A stretch of DNA of 5,520 bases from positions 1 through 5,520 of the forward strand of contig QMUP01000073.1 in assembly GCA_003660635.1 (NCBI GenBank). The letters are read 5' to 3'. The position numbers were made by a program, and so were the translations under genes. The notes beneath the pieces were generated by a model that saw only the letters and a program-made list of their open reading frames with translations, had not been told where the DNA came from and did no database searches. Source of the DNA: Candidatus Wolframiiraptor sp. GTDB lineage: Archaea > Thermoproteota > Nitrososphaeria_A > Caldarchaeales > Wolframiiraptoraceae. The first letter of the stretch is position 1. Each line of letters starts with the position of its first letter. This document shows, one piece after another, positions 1 to 5,517 of this stretch.

Positions 1-1270
1 CTTCTTTTAGGGGGAGAATCGGCGTGCTCTCGCCATAGACCGGGCAGAGGTGCCTGTGCTTGAGCATTATCTCCAGTAGCTCGCCGATTTTCTCCTCGAG
101 GTTGCTGTGAGATAAACCGGGTATCAATTGGATTACGTCGTCGAGCCCCTGGCCGTGATAGACTAAGAGCAGGCGGTTTCCGATCCTGAGCCACGCCGGG
201 TTTCCTACGAAGATGAGGTCGCGTCCACTCTTCTCAAGAACCATCCTGTATTCGTCTGAAAGTGGTGGTTGGGGTAGTGCTCGCTGAATCGGCTCGTGAT
301 TTCCCGGCGCGATTATAACCTTGATGTTAGGGGGTATCTCGGCGATTAGTTTCGCCACTTCCTCGAACTGCTGGGTAATTGATGTTATTTCGAGTTCGTT
401 GTGTTGATTTGGATAGACTCCGACCCCATCGACTAGATCGCCTGCGATCACCAGAAAGCGTATCCTCTTTACCTCCGCATCTCTCGTCCGATTGATCCAA
501 TCGAGAAACCTCTCAAATAAGTCCCTCCTAAACTTCTTGCTTCCAACATGTAGATCTGAGATCAAGCAGATATTCACATCTCCCGAAGGCCAGCTCTCCT
601 GCGACCCAGAGGAGGGAACATCTGGGAGAAGTATCTCCCGCGCGATGAAGGATTCCCCGCGTTTACAAACCTTAACCGCGAAGATCGAATCCGGTAGAAG
701 CCGCTCCGCCGCGTGGAATAGTTTCTCGTTCCCCGTTTTTGGGACTATTATCGTGGCCTCGGCGGTTGGGTCATCGACGGTGAGGAATATGGCTCGCTCG
801 CTCTCCCTCCTCTCAAACAGCATGACGGCGGCATATGCTTCCTGGCCCTCCCTCAGCTTCAGGAGGGACTTTAAGTCCATTAACCCCCTGATCCTCTCCT
901 CGAAGATCCTCTTCAGCTTCTCATATCTGCTTCTAAAATACGCTTGAAACTCGTTGATCGCCCCCTTAATCCTATACTCTGCCGTGAAGCGTTCATCGAC
1001 CACTACATCGAATTCGGGTGGGGGCTCTGCGGCAGCCTCCGTAGCCGCCTCCACCTTCTGAGGAGCCCTAGAGAACTCTATCACCCTTTCAACATCGGCG
1101 ACGTCTACTATGGTGGAATTCGTCTTCAGCGTTTGGATCCGCTTTATCACCTTGTTTAATGCCTCTAAGGGGTCTTCGACGGATTCTAAGAGCTCTAGGG
1201 CGCGCTTAGTCAGGGTGTAGCCTTTCCTCGCGGCCTCGTCTACGAGCCTTTTAGCCAGCCTCCTCTGCAA
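1..1270 (-). CDS. polB: DNA polymerase D small subunit DP1 (PolB-type exonuclease subunit), partial at its C-terminus
   Basis: Small subunit of the archaeal replicative polymerase PolD; it partners the large subunit DP2 and carries the Mre11-like 3'-5' proofreading phosphatase fold. I translated 423 residues before the gene runs off the left edge. Residues 1-65 form a basic helical N-terminal region, and 66-90 an Ala/Pro/Glu-rich linker. About 95-210 is the region expected to hold the OB fold. The phosphoesterase domain begins near 230, with metal-ligand motifs DLH (239-241), GD (277-278), GNHE (323-326) and YHG (371-373), then the DP1-typical segment KHRHLCPVYGESTPILP (404-420). The final GHxH motif must lie outside the window. 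Start: TTG at 1270 has GGTGA at 1278-1282 with a 7-nt spacer; GTG at 1300, in frame after a stop at 1310-1312, would add ten residues but has no good ribosome site. It follows the dehydrogenase by about 51 bp and is probably co-transcribed. Family assignment is firm; the start is probable. Confidence 0.93.
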   Translation of the reverse strand, partial: MQRRLAKRLVDEAARKGYTLTKRALELLESVEDPLEALNKVIKRIQTLKTNSTIVDVADVERVIEFSRAPQKVEAATEAAAEPPPEFDVVVDERFTAEYRIKGAINEFQAYFRSRYEKLKRIFEERIRGLMDLKSLLKLREGQEAYAAVMLFERRESERAIFLTVDDPTAEATIIVPKTGNEKLFHAAERLLPDSIFAVKVCKRGESFIAREILLPDVPSSGSQESWPSGDVNICLISDLHVGSKKFRRDLFERFLDWINRTRDAEVKRIRFLVIAGDLVDGVGVYPNQHNELEITSITQQFEEVAKLIAEIPPNIKVIIAPGNHEPIQRALPQPPLSDEYRMVLEKSGRDLIFVGNPAWLRIGNRLLLVYHGQGLDDVIQLIPGLSHSNLEEKIGELLEIMLKHRHLCPVYGESTPILPLKE

Positions 1271-1277
1271 ATCGCCG

Positions 1278-1282
1278 TCACC
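1278..1282 (-). promoter_or_regulatory. Shine-Dalgarno site (GGTGA) that selects the TTG start of DP1
   Basis: Read on the minus strand, GGTGA lies 7 nt before TTG at 1270. It is complementary to the conserved archaeal 16S 3' end (AUCACCUCC). A second GGTGA at 1297-1301 overlaps the alternative GTG at 1300, so it cannot serve that start. Confidence 0.6.
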
Positions 1283-1321
1283 GATAACGCGGCACGTCAC
1301 CGAATAAGGTTATTTCCCCGG

Positions 1322-2395
1322 CTAGGCCCGGACTATTATCTTCAACGCGGCCTTCTCGGCCATGAGCCTGAAACCCTCATCTACCTCATCGAGCCTTATA
1401 CGATGGGTTATCAGGGGCTTGACGTCGATCCTCCCGGCCTCCAGCAACCCAGCCGACTCCGCGAAGGATACCGGGTCATAGCCAAAGCTCCCGACGACCC
1501 TCAGATCAAAATAATGAATTAGGTTGACGTCCACGCTGGCTCCGGCCTCCCTCGGCGGGAAGCCCGCGAAGAGGCAGATTACGCCGCCTTTTCTGACGGC
1601 TGAGAATGCTTGGGAGAGGGCATTTATCGAGGGCACGTCGACGAAGACCACATCCGCCCCTCTGCCGCCTGTATGTGATTTGATGTATTCCGCGACCCCG
1701 CGTTCGCGTGGATTGACTCCGAGGGCTCCCAGATCCTCCGCGATCCCAAGCCTTTGTTCGTCGATCTCGCTGACGAATATCTTCCCGCATCCGGAGGCCT
1801 TGCACGCGAGGAGGTGTAGCAGCCCCATCGGCCCGCCACCGATAATTAGGACGTTTTGGGATCTCGTGATCTCCGCGAGCCTCATGCTCTTGAGGACGCA
1901 TGCGAGGGGCTCGATTAACGTGGCCTCGTCGTCTGAGATCCCCGCCGAGAGCTTTACCGAGCTGAATTTCACGACCCTTTCCGGCAGCTTTATGAGCTCT
2001 GAGAAGCCTCCTGGGAAGATCATCCCCTCCAAGATCGGTAAACCATCGGGTGACTTACCGATCGGCTTAAACATGTTTTCGCAGAGCGTGTATTGGCCCC
2101 GTAGGCAGTAATAGCATCCGCCGCATGGGGCGTATCCGCCGATCGCGAGCCTATCGCCCTTCGAGAGTCCTTCTACATCCTCGGCTACCTCCACGACCTC
2201 GCCTACTATCTCGTGGCCCAAGACAACTGGGGGCCTCAATATCTTATGTCCCTTCGAGTAAGCCTTGTAGTCGGTTGCGCACAGCGCGCAGGCCCTTAGC
2301 TTGATCAGGACCTCTCCTGCTTCGAGATCCGGGATCGTTATCTCCTTAAATTCTATCTTCTCCAGCTCCGTCAGGACCGCTGCCCTACTCCTCAT
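1322..2395 (-). CDS. Zinc-dependent medium-chain alcohol/polyol dehydrogenase (sorbitol dehydrogenase-like)
   Basis: Medium-chain dehydrogenase/reductase of 357 residues, the normal family length, expected to oxidise a secondary hydroxyl of a polyol or sugar to a ketone in the cytoplasm. Catalytic-zinc residues are C39 (in CALCATD), H61-E62 (in GHE) and E162 (in IEPLA, typical of the sorbitol/threonine dehydrogenase branch). The structural-zinc loop is intact with C91, C94, C97 and C105. The Rossmann motif GGGPMG is at 186-191, and the following strand ends in SEID (E211, D213), which favours NAD+ over NADP+. ATG 2395 was chosen because GGTGA at 2404-2408 sits 8 nt upstream; ATG 2401 and GTG 2407 are in frame but too close to that site. 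The start overlaps the kinase end by 11 bp, so the two are probably translationally coupled. The substrate cannot be read from sequence: L-threonine, arabinitol, xylitol, sorbitol and sugar dehydrogenases all belong here. The kinase neighbour argues for a polyol or ketose pathway. Confidence 0.9.
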   Translation of the reverse strand: MRSRAAVLTELEKIEFKEITIPDLEAGEVLIKLRACALCATDYKAYSKGHKILRPPVVLGHEIVGEVVEVAEDVEGLSKGDRLAIGGYAPCGGCYYCLRGQYTLCENMFKPIGKSPDGLPILEGMIFPGGFSELIKLPERVVKFSSVKLSAGISDDEATLIEPLACVLKSMRLAEITRSQNVLIIGGGPMGLLHLLACKASGCGKIFVSEIDEQRLGIAEDLGALGVNPRERGVAEYIKSHTGGRGADVVFVDVPSINALSQAFSAVRKGGVICLFAGFPPREAGASVDVNLIHYFDLRVVGSFGYDPVSFAESAGLLEAGRIDVKPLITHRIRLDEVDEGFRLMAEKAALKIIVRA

Positions 2396-3881
2396 CCACA
2401 TCGTCACCGAGTTCGGGGAATAGGTCCTTCAGCCTCTCGTATAAGACCTTGTAGAGCGCGAATCTCCGGTCATACAGGCGGCGTAGCCCGGGATCAGGCT
2501 CGAACACCTCCTTAACCCTAACCATCTCGGTACACGCTCTACGTAGATCATTCCAGAATCCCGCGGCCATTCCGGCGAGGATCGCGGCTCCGAGTAGGCT
2601 TGCATCTGGCTCCTCGAAGGTGATTACCTTGAGGTTTGTGATGTCGGCCTTTATCTTGCTCCAGACCGGGTTCTTTGAGCCCCCTCCAGAGGATCGGAGT
2701 TCCTCGACCTCGACGCCCCTGAGCTCTAGGTCCTCGATGAGGTGCCGGATCGCGAAGCCGCAGCTCTCCAGAATAGACCTCACAAAATTCTTCCTCCCGT
2801 GCTTGAGCGTGATCCCGAATAAGACTCCCCGCGCCTTAGGATCCCAGATCGGGCTCCGCTCACCAGCGAAATAGGGTAGTAGGATGAGGCCCTCGGCTCC
2901 CGGAGGGCAGAGTGACGCCTCATAGCATAGGAGGTCGTAGTCGCCTCCACCTACCACACCTCTCAAATCCTCATCGACGCCGAAGTTGTCTCGGAACCAT
3001 CGGAGGATCGCGCCCGTCGAGGAGGTGAATCCGCCGGCTATCCAGAGGCCATCTATTAGGAATGGCATGAGCGGGAGGTTGGGGCCATAGGGCATCCTCC
3101 TCCGAGTCAGGGAGGCGACGACCGTCGAATGGCCTGTTATCTCGTAGGCGGATCCCTCCTCGAGGCAGGCGACCCCGAGTGAGGCCAGGACCCCGTCTAC
3201 CCCGCCTAGGGCCACGACCACGTCCCGCGGTAGACCCAGCTCCTCCGAGGCCTCTCCAGATAACGTCCCCAAGACCTCCCCGGGTCTCCGGACTTCCGGC
3301 AACAACTCCTCATCGACCCCGACCGCGGATAGCAGGTCCTCATCCCATCTGCCTTTTTCGACGTCGTAGCCGGCCATGGCCGCGCTGTACCAGTCTGTAA
3401 CCGCCTCGCCGCAGAGCCTCTGATTAAGGAAACTCATCGCGCAGAGATATCTGGAGCAGCTTTCGTGGATTTCCGGCCTATTCTTCTTCAGCCAGAGGAG
3501 CTTCGGCATGAAGTAGGTGGCGTCTGAGCAGTTGAGCCCCAGATTTCTCAGCTCCCGCGACTCCTCGACCGCCCTGGAGTCCATCCACAGTATCGCCCTC
3601 GTTAGGGGATTTCCCTCCGCGTCAACGGGTATCAGGGTTGGGGCCTGCGCGCTCAAGGCCATGGCCCGAATATCCTCGGGTTTGATCCCCTCGGCGAAAA
3701 GTTCTCTGAAACAGGTTCTGAGGGCATTCCACCAAAGCGTGGGATCCTGCTCGGCCCAACCCGGGGCGGGGAACTCGACGCCGTATTCCCGTCGCTTCTT
3801 CGCGACGCAGCCGCCGTCCTCTCGATAGACGGCGATTTTACAGCCCGTGGTCCCGACATCTATTCCGGCGAGTAACTCCAT
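2385..3881 (-). CDS. FGGY-family carbohydrate kinase (xylulokinase-like)
   Basis: ATP-dependent sugar kinase of 498 residues, the usual FGGY length. The N-terminal actin-like domain opens with phosphate loop GIDVGTTG (6-13), followed by GWAEQDP (41-47) and ILWMDSRA (97-104). GGVDG (226-230) carries the presumed catalytic base D229, and ITGHST (248-253) follows. The C-terminal domain has the second FGGY signature around LLPYFAGERSPIWD (334-347), the helix with LESCGFAIRHLIEDL, and the adenosine-binding GGGSKNPVW (399-407). Overall it looks most like xylulokinase. However, the GQMHG substrate loop of bacterial XylB reads SAQAPTLIPVD here (77-87), so the sugar is uncertain; xylulose, ribulose or another ketose are candidates. 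ATG 3881 has no spaced Shine-Dalgarno, but a TATA-like box about 29 nt upstream suits a leaderless transcript. It overlaps the dehydrogenase by 11 bp; together they could convert a polyol to a ketose phosphate. It interrupts the usual orc1-DP1 adjacency. Confidence 0.92.
   Translation of the reverse strand: MELLAGIDVGTTGCKIAVYREDGGCVAKKRREYGVEFPAPGWAEQDPTLWWNALRTCFRELFAEGIKPEDIRAMALSAQAPTLIPVDAEGNPLTRAILWMDSRAVEESRELRNLGLNCSDATYFMPKLLWLKKNRPEIHESCSRYLCAMSFLNQRLCGEAVTDWYSAAMAGYDVEKGRWDEDLLSAVGVDEELLPEVRRPGEVLGTLSGEASEELGLPRDVVVALGGVDGVLASLGVACLEEGSAYEITGHSTVVASLTRRRMPYGPNLPLMPFLIDGLWIAGGFTSSTGAILRWFRDNFGVDEDLRGVVGGGDYDLLCYEASLCPPGAEGLILLPYFAGERSPIWDPKARGVLFGITLKHGRKNFVRSILESCGFAIRHLIEDLELRGVEVEELRSSGGGSKNPVWSKIKADITNLKVITFEEPDASLLGAAILAGMAAGFWNDLRRACTEMVRVKEVFEPDPGLRRLYDRRFALYKVLYERLKDLFPELGDDVDEE
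2404..2408 (-). promoter_or_regulatory. Shine-Dalgarno site (GGTGA) inside the kinase 3' end, for the dehydrogenase
   Basis: GGTGA on the minus strand lies within the last codons of the kinase (Gly-Asp of GDDVDEE), 8 nt before ATG 2395. It decides between the three in-frame starts at 2407, 2401 and 2395, and implies translational coupling of the overlapping pair. Confidence 0.6.
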
Positions 3882-3906
3882 TCACTTTGAGATTGTCGTT
3901 GTTGGT

Positions 3907-3914
3907 CTTTTATT
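3907..3914 (-). promoter_or_regulatory. TATA-like box, candidate leaderless promoter of the kinase-dehydrogenase(-DP1) unit
   Basis: The minus strand reads AATAAAAG at -33 to -26 relative to the kinase ATG. In archaea transcription starts roughly 25-27 bp from the TATA centre, which would put the start at or next to the ATG. The lack of a usable Shine-Dalgarno before this ATG agrees with that. The 63-bp gap between orc1 and the kinase shows no coding-strand T-tract terminator, so read-through from orc1 is also possible. Confidence 0.4.
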
Positions 3915-3944
3915 GGTTGTGATGTGGCCTCCGGATCGCGTTCC

Positions 3945-5231
3945 CTATTTTCTGGCGATGGATGGCGTGTAGTTCAGCAGGGAGGCGAGGACTTCGTCGC
4001 TTCCGATGACCTCTTCCACCTCATCAGGAGGGGTAAGCAGGACTATCTTCCTCGTCCTACCCCGCCTCCCCATGTTGACTAGGTCGCTCTTCACGACCCC
4101 CAGCATATCGAGCTCCGAGATCAGGGTGCTCACCCGCCTATCCGTGAGGGGTTCGACGCCGATGAGCCCGCAGACCTCTCTATATGTTTGGTAGATCATC
4201 CCGGAGATGGGGTCGTTTACGCCGTTCTTCGTGAGCAGGAGGAGGGACGTTAAGACGAGTTTGCTGTGGAGGGGGAGCGTGGAGAGGGCCTCGAAGACCC
4301 TACCCCGCTCGATTATGCTCTGGGCGATCCTTACATGCCTCTCCTCGACCCGCTCGTCCCCATTCCTCTCCGCGACCTCCGCCGCGACCCTGAGCAGATC
4401 TATGGCCCTCCTCGCGTCTCCATGTTCGGCGGCGGCGAGGGCTGCGCATAAATTGATCACATTTTGGGGAACCGCTCCATCGTGGAAGGCCAGCTCCGCT
4501 CTCTCGCTGAGGATGTCCACGAGCTCCATGGCCGTGTATGGGTGGAATACGAGTTCTTCCTCGCTGAGGCTGCTGAGAACCCTGGGGTCGAGGTAGTCCT
4601 TGAAGTGGAGGTCATTCGAGGTCCCCACGAGGGATAAGCCGCCTCCCTCCATGCCCTCATTTATCCTAGTCAATTCGTAGAGGAGGTTGTCGCCATAGGA
4701 CTTCACCAGCGCGTCGACCTCATCGAAGCAGGCCACGAGCAGTAACCCCTTCTCCCTGAGCCCCTTCCTAAGCCTGTTATAGACCTCGGCCTTCGACAAC
4801 CCTGTGAAGGGAACCCTCACCCCGATGGCCCCACAGAGCTCGCTCAAGGCCTTGTACTCGGTTCCCGAGATCCTGCAGTTCACGTAAGCAAAGGCGAGGG
4901 GAAGATTCTCCTTCTCGGCGACCTCCTCAAATCTCTTAAATACGTATCTCACCACCGCCGTCTTCCCGGTCCCAGTTTTTCCGTAGATGAAGACGTTGCT
5001 GGGCCTAGAGAGGCTCAGGGCTGGAGCCAGGATCTCTCCAAGCCTCCGAATATGCTCGTCTCTATGAGGAAGCCTGTCGGGGACATAGTCAGATCTCATG
5101 ACTTCCCTGTTCTTGAATATCCTAGGTCTCCGCAGAGCCCTCTGAAAGACCTCGCTGAGGGGATCCCCTTCACCCCTAAATTTCTGATGAACTAGCCCCT
5201 TGACGATGTCAGGTCGTTTATTTGACTTCAA
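3945..5231 (-). CDS. cdc6: Orc1/Cdc6 replication initiator (AAA+ ATPase with C-terminal winged helix)
   Basis: Origin-recognition protein that binds ORB elements and helps load the MCM helicase. It has 428 residues, near the usual archaeal length. A basic N-terminal tail leads to the family hallmark NREVMRSDYVPDRLPHRDEHI (41-61). Walker A is GKTGTGKT (84-91), Walker B is LLVACFDEVD (D170, E171), and sensor 1 is GTSND (N206). DPRVLSSL (215-222) holds the candidate arginine finger, and sensor 2 is GDARRAIDLL (271-280). Residues from about 315 form the winged-helix domain, with basic wing GRRGRTRK (388-395). All ATPase residues look intact. TTG 5231 is the start because it is the only start codon between an upstream in-frame stop near 5302 and the conserved core; an imperfect AAGGGG lies 9 nt before it. 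The gene reads away from the origin-like region at 5232-5520, the normal archaeal arrangement of a cognate initiator beside its origin. Confidence 0.96.
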   Translation of the reverse strand: MKSNKRPDIVKGLVHQKFRGEGDPLSEVFQRALRRPRIFKNREVMRSDYVPDRLPHRDEHIRRLGEILAPALSLSRPSNVFIYGKTGTGKTAVVRYVFKRFEEVAEKENLPLAFAYVNCRISGTEYKALSELCGAIGVRVPFTGLSKAEVYNRLRKGLREKGLLLVACFDEVDALVKSYGDNLLYELTRINEGMEGGGLSLVGTSNDLHFKDYLDPRVLSSLSEEELVFHPYTAMELVDILSERAELAFHDGAVPQNVINLCAALAAAEHGDARRAIDLLRVAAEVAERNGDERVEERHVRIAQSIIERGRVFEALSTLPLHSKLVLTSLLLLTKNGVNDPISGMIYQTYREVCGLIGVEPLTDRRVSTLISELDMLGVVKSDLVNMGRRGRTRKIVLLTPPDEVEEVIGSDEVLASLLNYTPSIARK

Positions 5232-5249
5232 GAGAAGTAGCCCCTTTTC

Positions 5250-5256
5250 ATTATAA
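5250..5256 (-). promoter_or_regulatory. TATA-like TTATAAT just upstream of orc1 (alternative proximal promoter)
   Basis: The minus strand reads TTATAAT, centred about 22 nt before the TTG start of orc1. That is slightly too close for a standard leaderless transcript, so it is the less favoured of two orc1 promoter candidates. Confidence 0.25.
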
Positions 5257-5291
5257 CGAAGATGCGCTAAAGAACTGGCTTCACTAGAAAA

Positions 5292-5307
5292 GTAGCGTCA
5301 ACGCTAC
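5292..5307. promoter_or_regulatory. 16-bp perfect palindrome (7-bp arms, 2-bp centre), candidate operator or initiator site upstream of orc1
   Basis: GTAGCGT, then CA, then ACGCTAC: all seven arm positions pair. The symmetry stops at the next base on each side. It lies about 60 bp upstream of the orc1 start, between an A+T-rich TATA candidate (5313-5320) and the transcription start that box would predict (near 5290). It has no T-tract beside it, so it is more likely a protein-binding site than a terminator. The binding protein is unknown. Confidence 0.5.
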
Positions 5308-5312
5308 ACTCC

Positions 5313-5320
5313 ATTTTATT
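5313..5320 (-). promoter_or_regulatory. TATA-like AATAAAAT, candidate orc1 promoter
   Basis: The minus strand reads AATAAAAT; a start about 26 bp downstream would fall near 5290, giving a leader of roughly 60 nt that contains the AAGGGG site before TTG 5231. The box directly abuts the ORB-like element beginning at 5322, so Orc1 binding there could affect its own transcription. Called from position and composition only. Confidence 0.35.
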
Positions 5321-5321
5321 T

Positions 5322-5340
5322 TTCTAACGGAAAAAGGGGC
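5322..5340 (+). repeat. ORB-like element (degenerate dyad with G-string)
   Basis: TTCT-AAC-GGAAA followed by AAGGGGC. It matches the strong ORB at 5358 in 9 of 12 dyad positions and has the same orientation with a GGGG run, but the run is 2 bp closer to the dyad. Probable weak Orc1/Cdc6 site. Confidence 0.4.
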
Positions 5341-5357
5341 GCCGGCTGTGATCGAGG

Positions 5358-5386
5358 CTTCCAGTGGAAATAGAGGGGTCAGAGGG
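5358..5386 (+). repeat. Origin recognition box (ORB), Orc1/Cdc6 binding site
   Basis: CTTCCAGTGGAAA followed, after TAGA, by GGGG and then TCAGAGGG. This has the two parts of the archaeal ORB known from Pyrococcus, Sulfolobus and Aeropyrum origins: the short dyad TTCC-AGT-GGAAA bound by the winged helix, and the asymmetric G-string contacted by the AAA+ domain. The G-string points rightward, away from orc1. The match is from memory of the consensus. Confidence 0.75.
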
Positions 5387-5398
5387 AGATTAGGGCCC

Positions 5399-5437
5399 GG
5401 TTCTTGGCAAGATCGTTTTTCACTTTTGTGAAGAACC
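5399..5437. repeat. Inverted repeat GGTTCTT / AAGAACC with short nested repeats
   Basis: GGTTCTT (5399-5405) pairs perfectly with AAGAACC (5431-5437) across 25 bp. Inside the right half, TTCAC (5419-5423) faces GTGAA (5428-5432). TGTGAAG also occurs twice, 12 bp apart (5427-5433 and 5439-5445). The cluster lies at the change from mixed to A+T-rich sequence in the origin region. Function unknown; some of this could be chance in A+T-rich DNA. Confidence 0.3.
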
Positions 5438-5455
5438 ATGTGAAGTTTTTCCGCA

Positions 5456-5471
5456 TTTTCCTTAGGAAAAA
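5456..5471 (+). repeat. mini-ORB-like dyad without G-string
   Basis: TTTTCCT-T-AGGAAAA is a perfect odd palindrome with 7-bp arms and contains TTCC-TTA-GGAAA, the same half-sites and 3-bp spacing as the strong ORB. No G-run follows; the sequence continues into A+T-rich DNA. It could be a mini-ORB or part of a duplex-unwinding region. Confidence 0.35.
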
Positions 5472-5503
5472 GTATATTTCCAATGAGAAATGCTCTCAAA
5501 ATC

Positions 5504-5517
5504 CTTTCACAGGAAAT
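5504..5517 (+). repeat. ORB-like dyad at the window edge
   Basis: CTTTCACAGGAAAT agrees with the strong ORB (CTTCCAGTGGAAAT) in 11 of 14 positions, in the same orientation. Only four bases remain before the window ends, so whether a G-string follows cannot be seen. Confidence 0.3.

Noticed and set aside
492..947. A 151-codon plus-strand open frame
   Set aside because: It lies wholly opposite DP1, whose conserved phosphoesterase motifs fix the minus strand as coding.
1..1300. Possible frameshift or pseudogene in DP1
   Set aside because: Continuous translation from 1270 to the left edge shows all expected motifs in one frame with no internal stop; the gene is simply cut by the window.
1524..2111. 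A 195-codon plus-strand open frame
   Set aside because: Antisense to the dehydrogenase, with a Ser/Pro/Arg-rich composition typical of a shadow frame in G+C-rich DNA.
3179..3400. A Pro/Arg-rich plus-strand frame of 73 codons
   Set aside because: Low-complexity antisense of the kinase, with no independent support.
3905..3933. GGAGG-like motif and ACCAA direct repeats in the orc1-kinase gap
   Set aside because: The purine motif is far from the kinase ATG with no start codon at proper spacing, and the 5-bp repeats are too short to be meaningful.
5416..5433. Stem-loop TTCAC-TTTT-GTGAA as a transcription terminator
   Set aside because: The arms are only 5 bp, there is no visible gene ending here on either strand, and archaeal termination relies mainly on T-tracts. 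Short repeats are expected in this A+T-rich DNA.
5284..5499. A 71-codon minus-strand open frame upstream of orc1
   Set aside because: It covers the ORB and the palindrome, has no recognisable motif, and its composition follows the A+T-rich non-coding DNA. More likely a chance frame in the origin.
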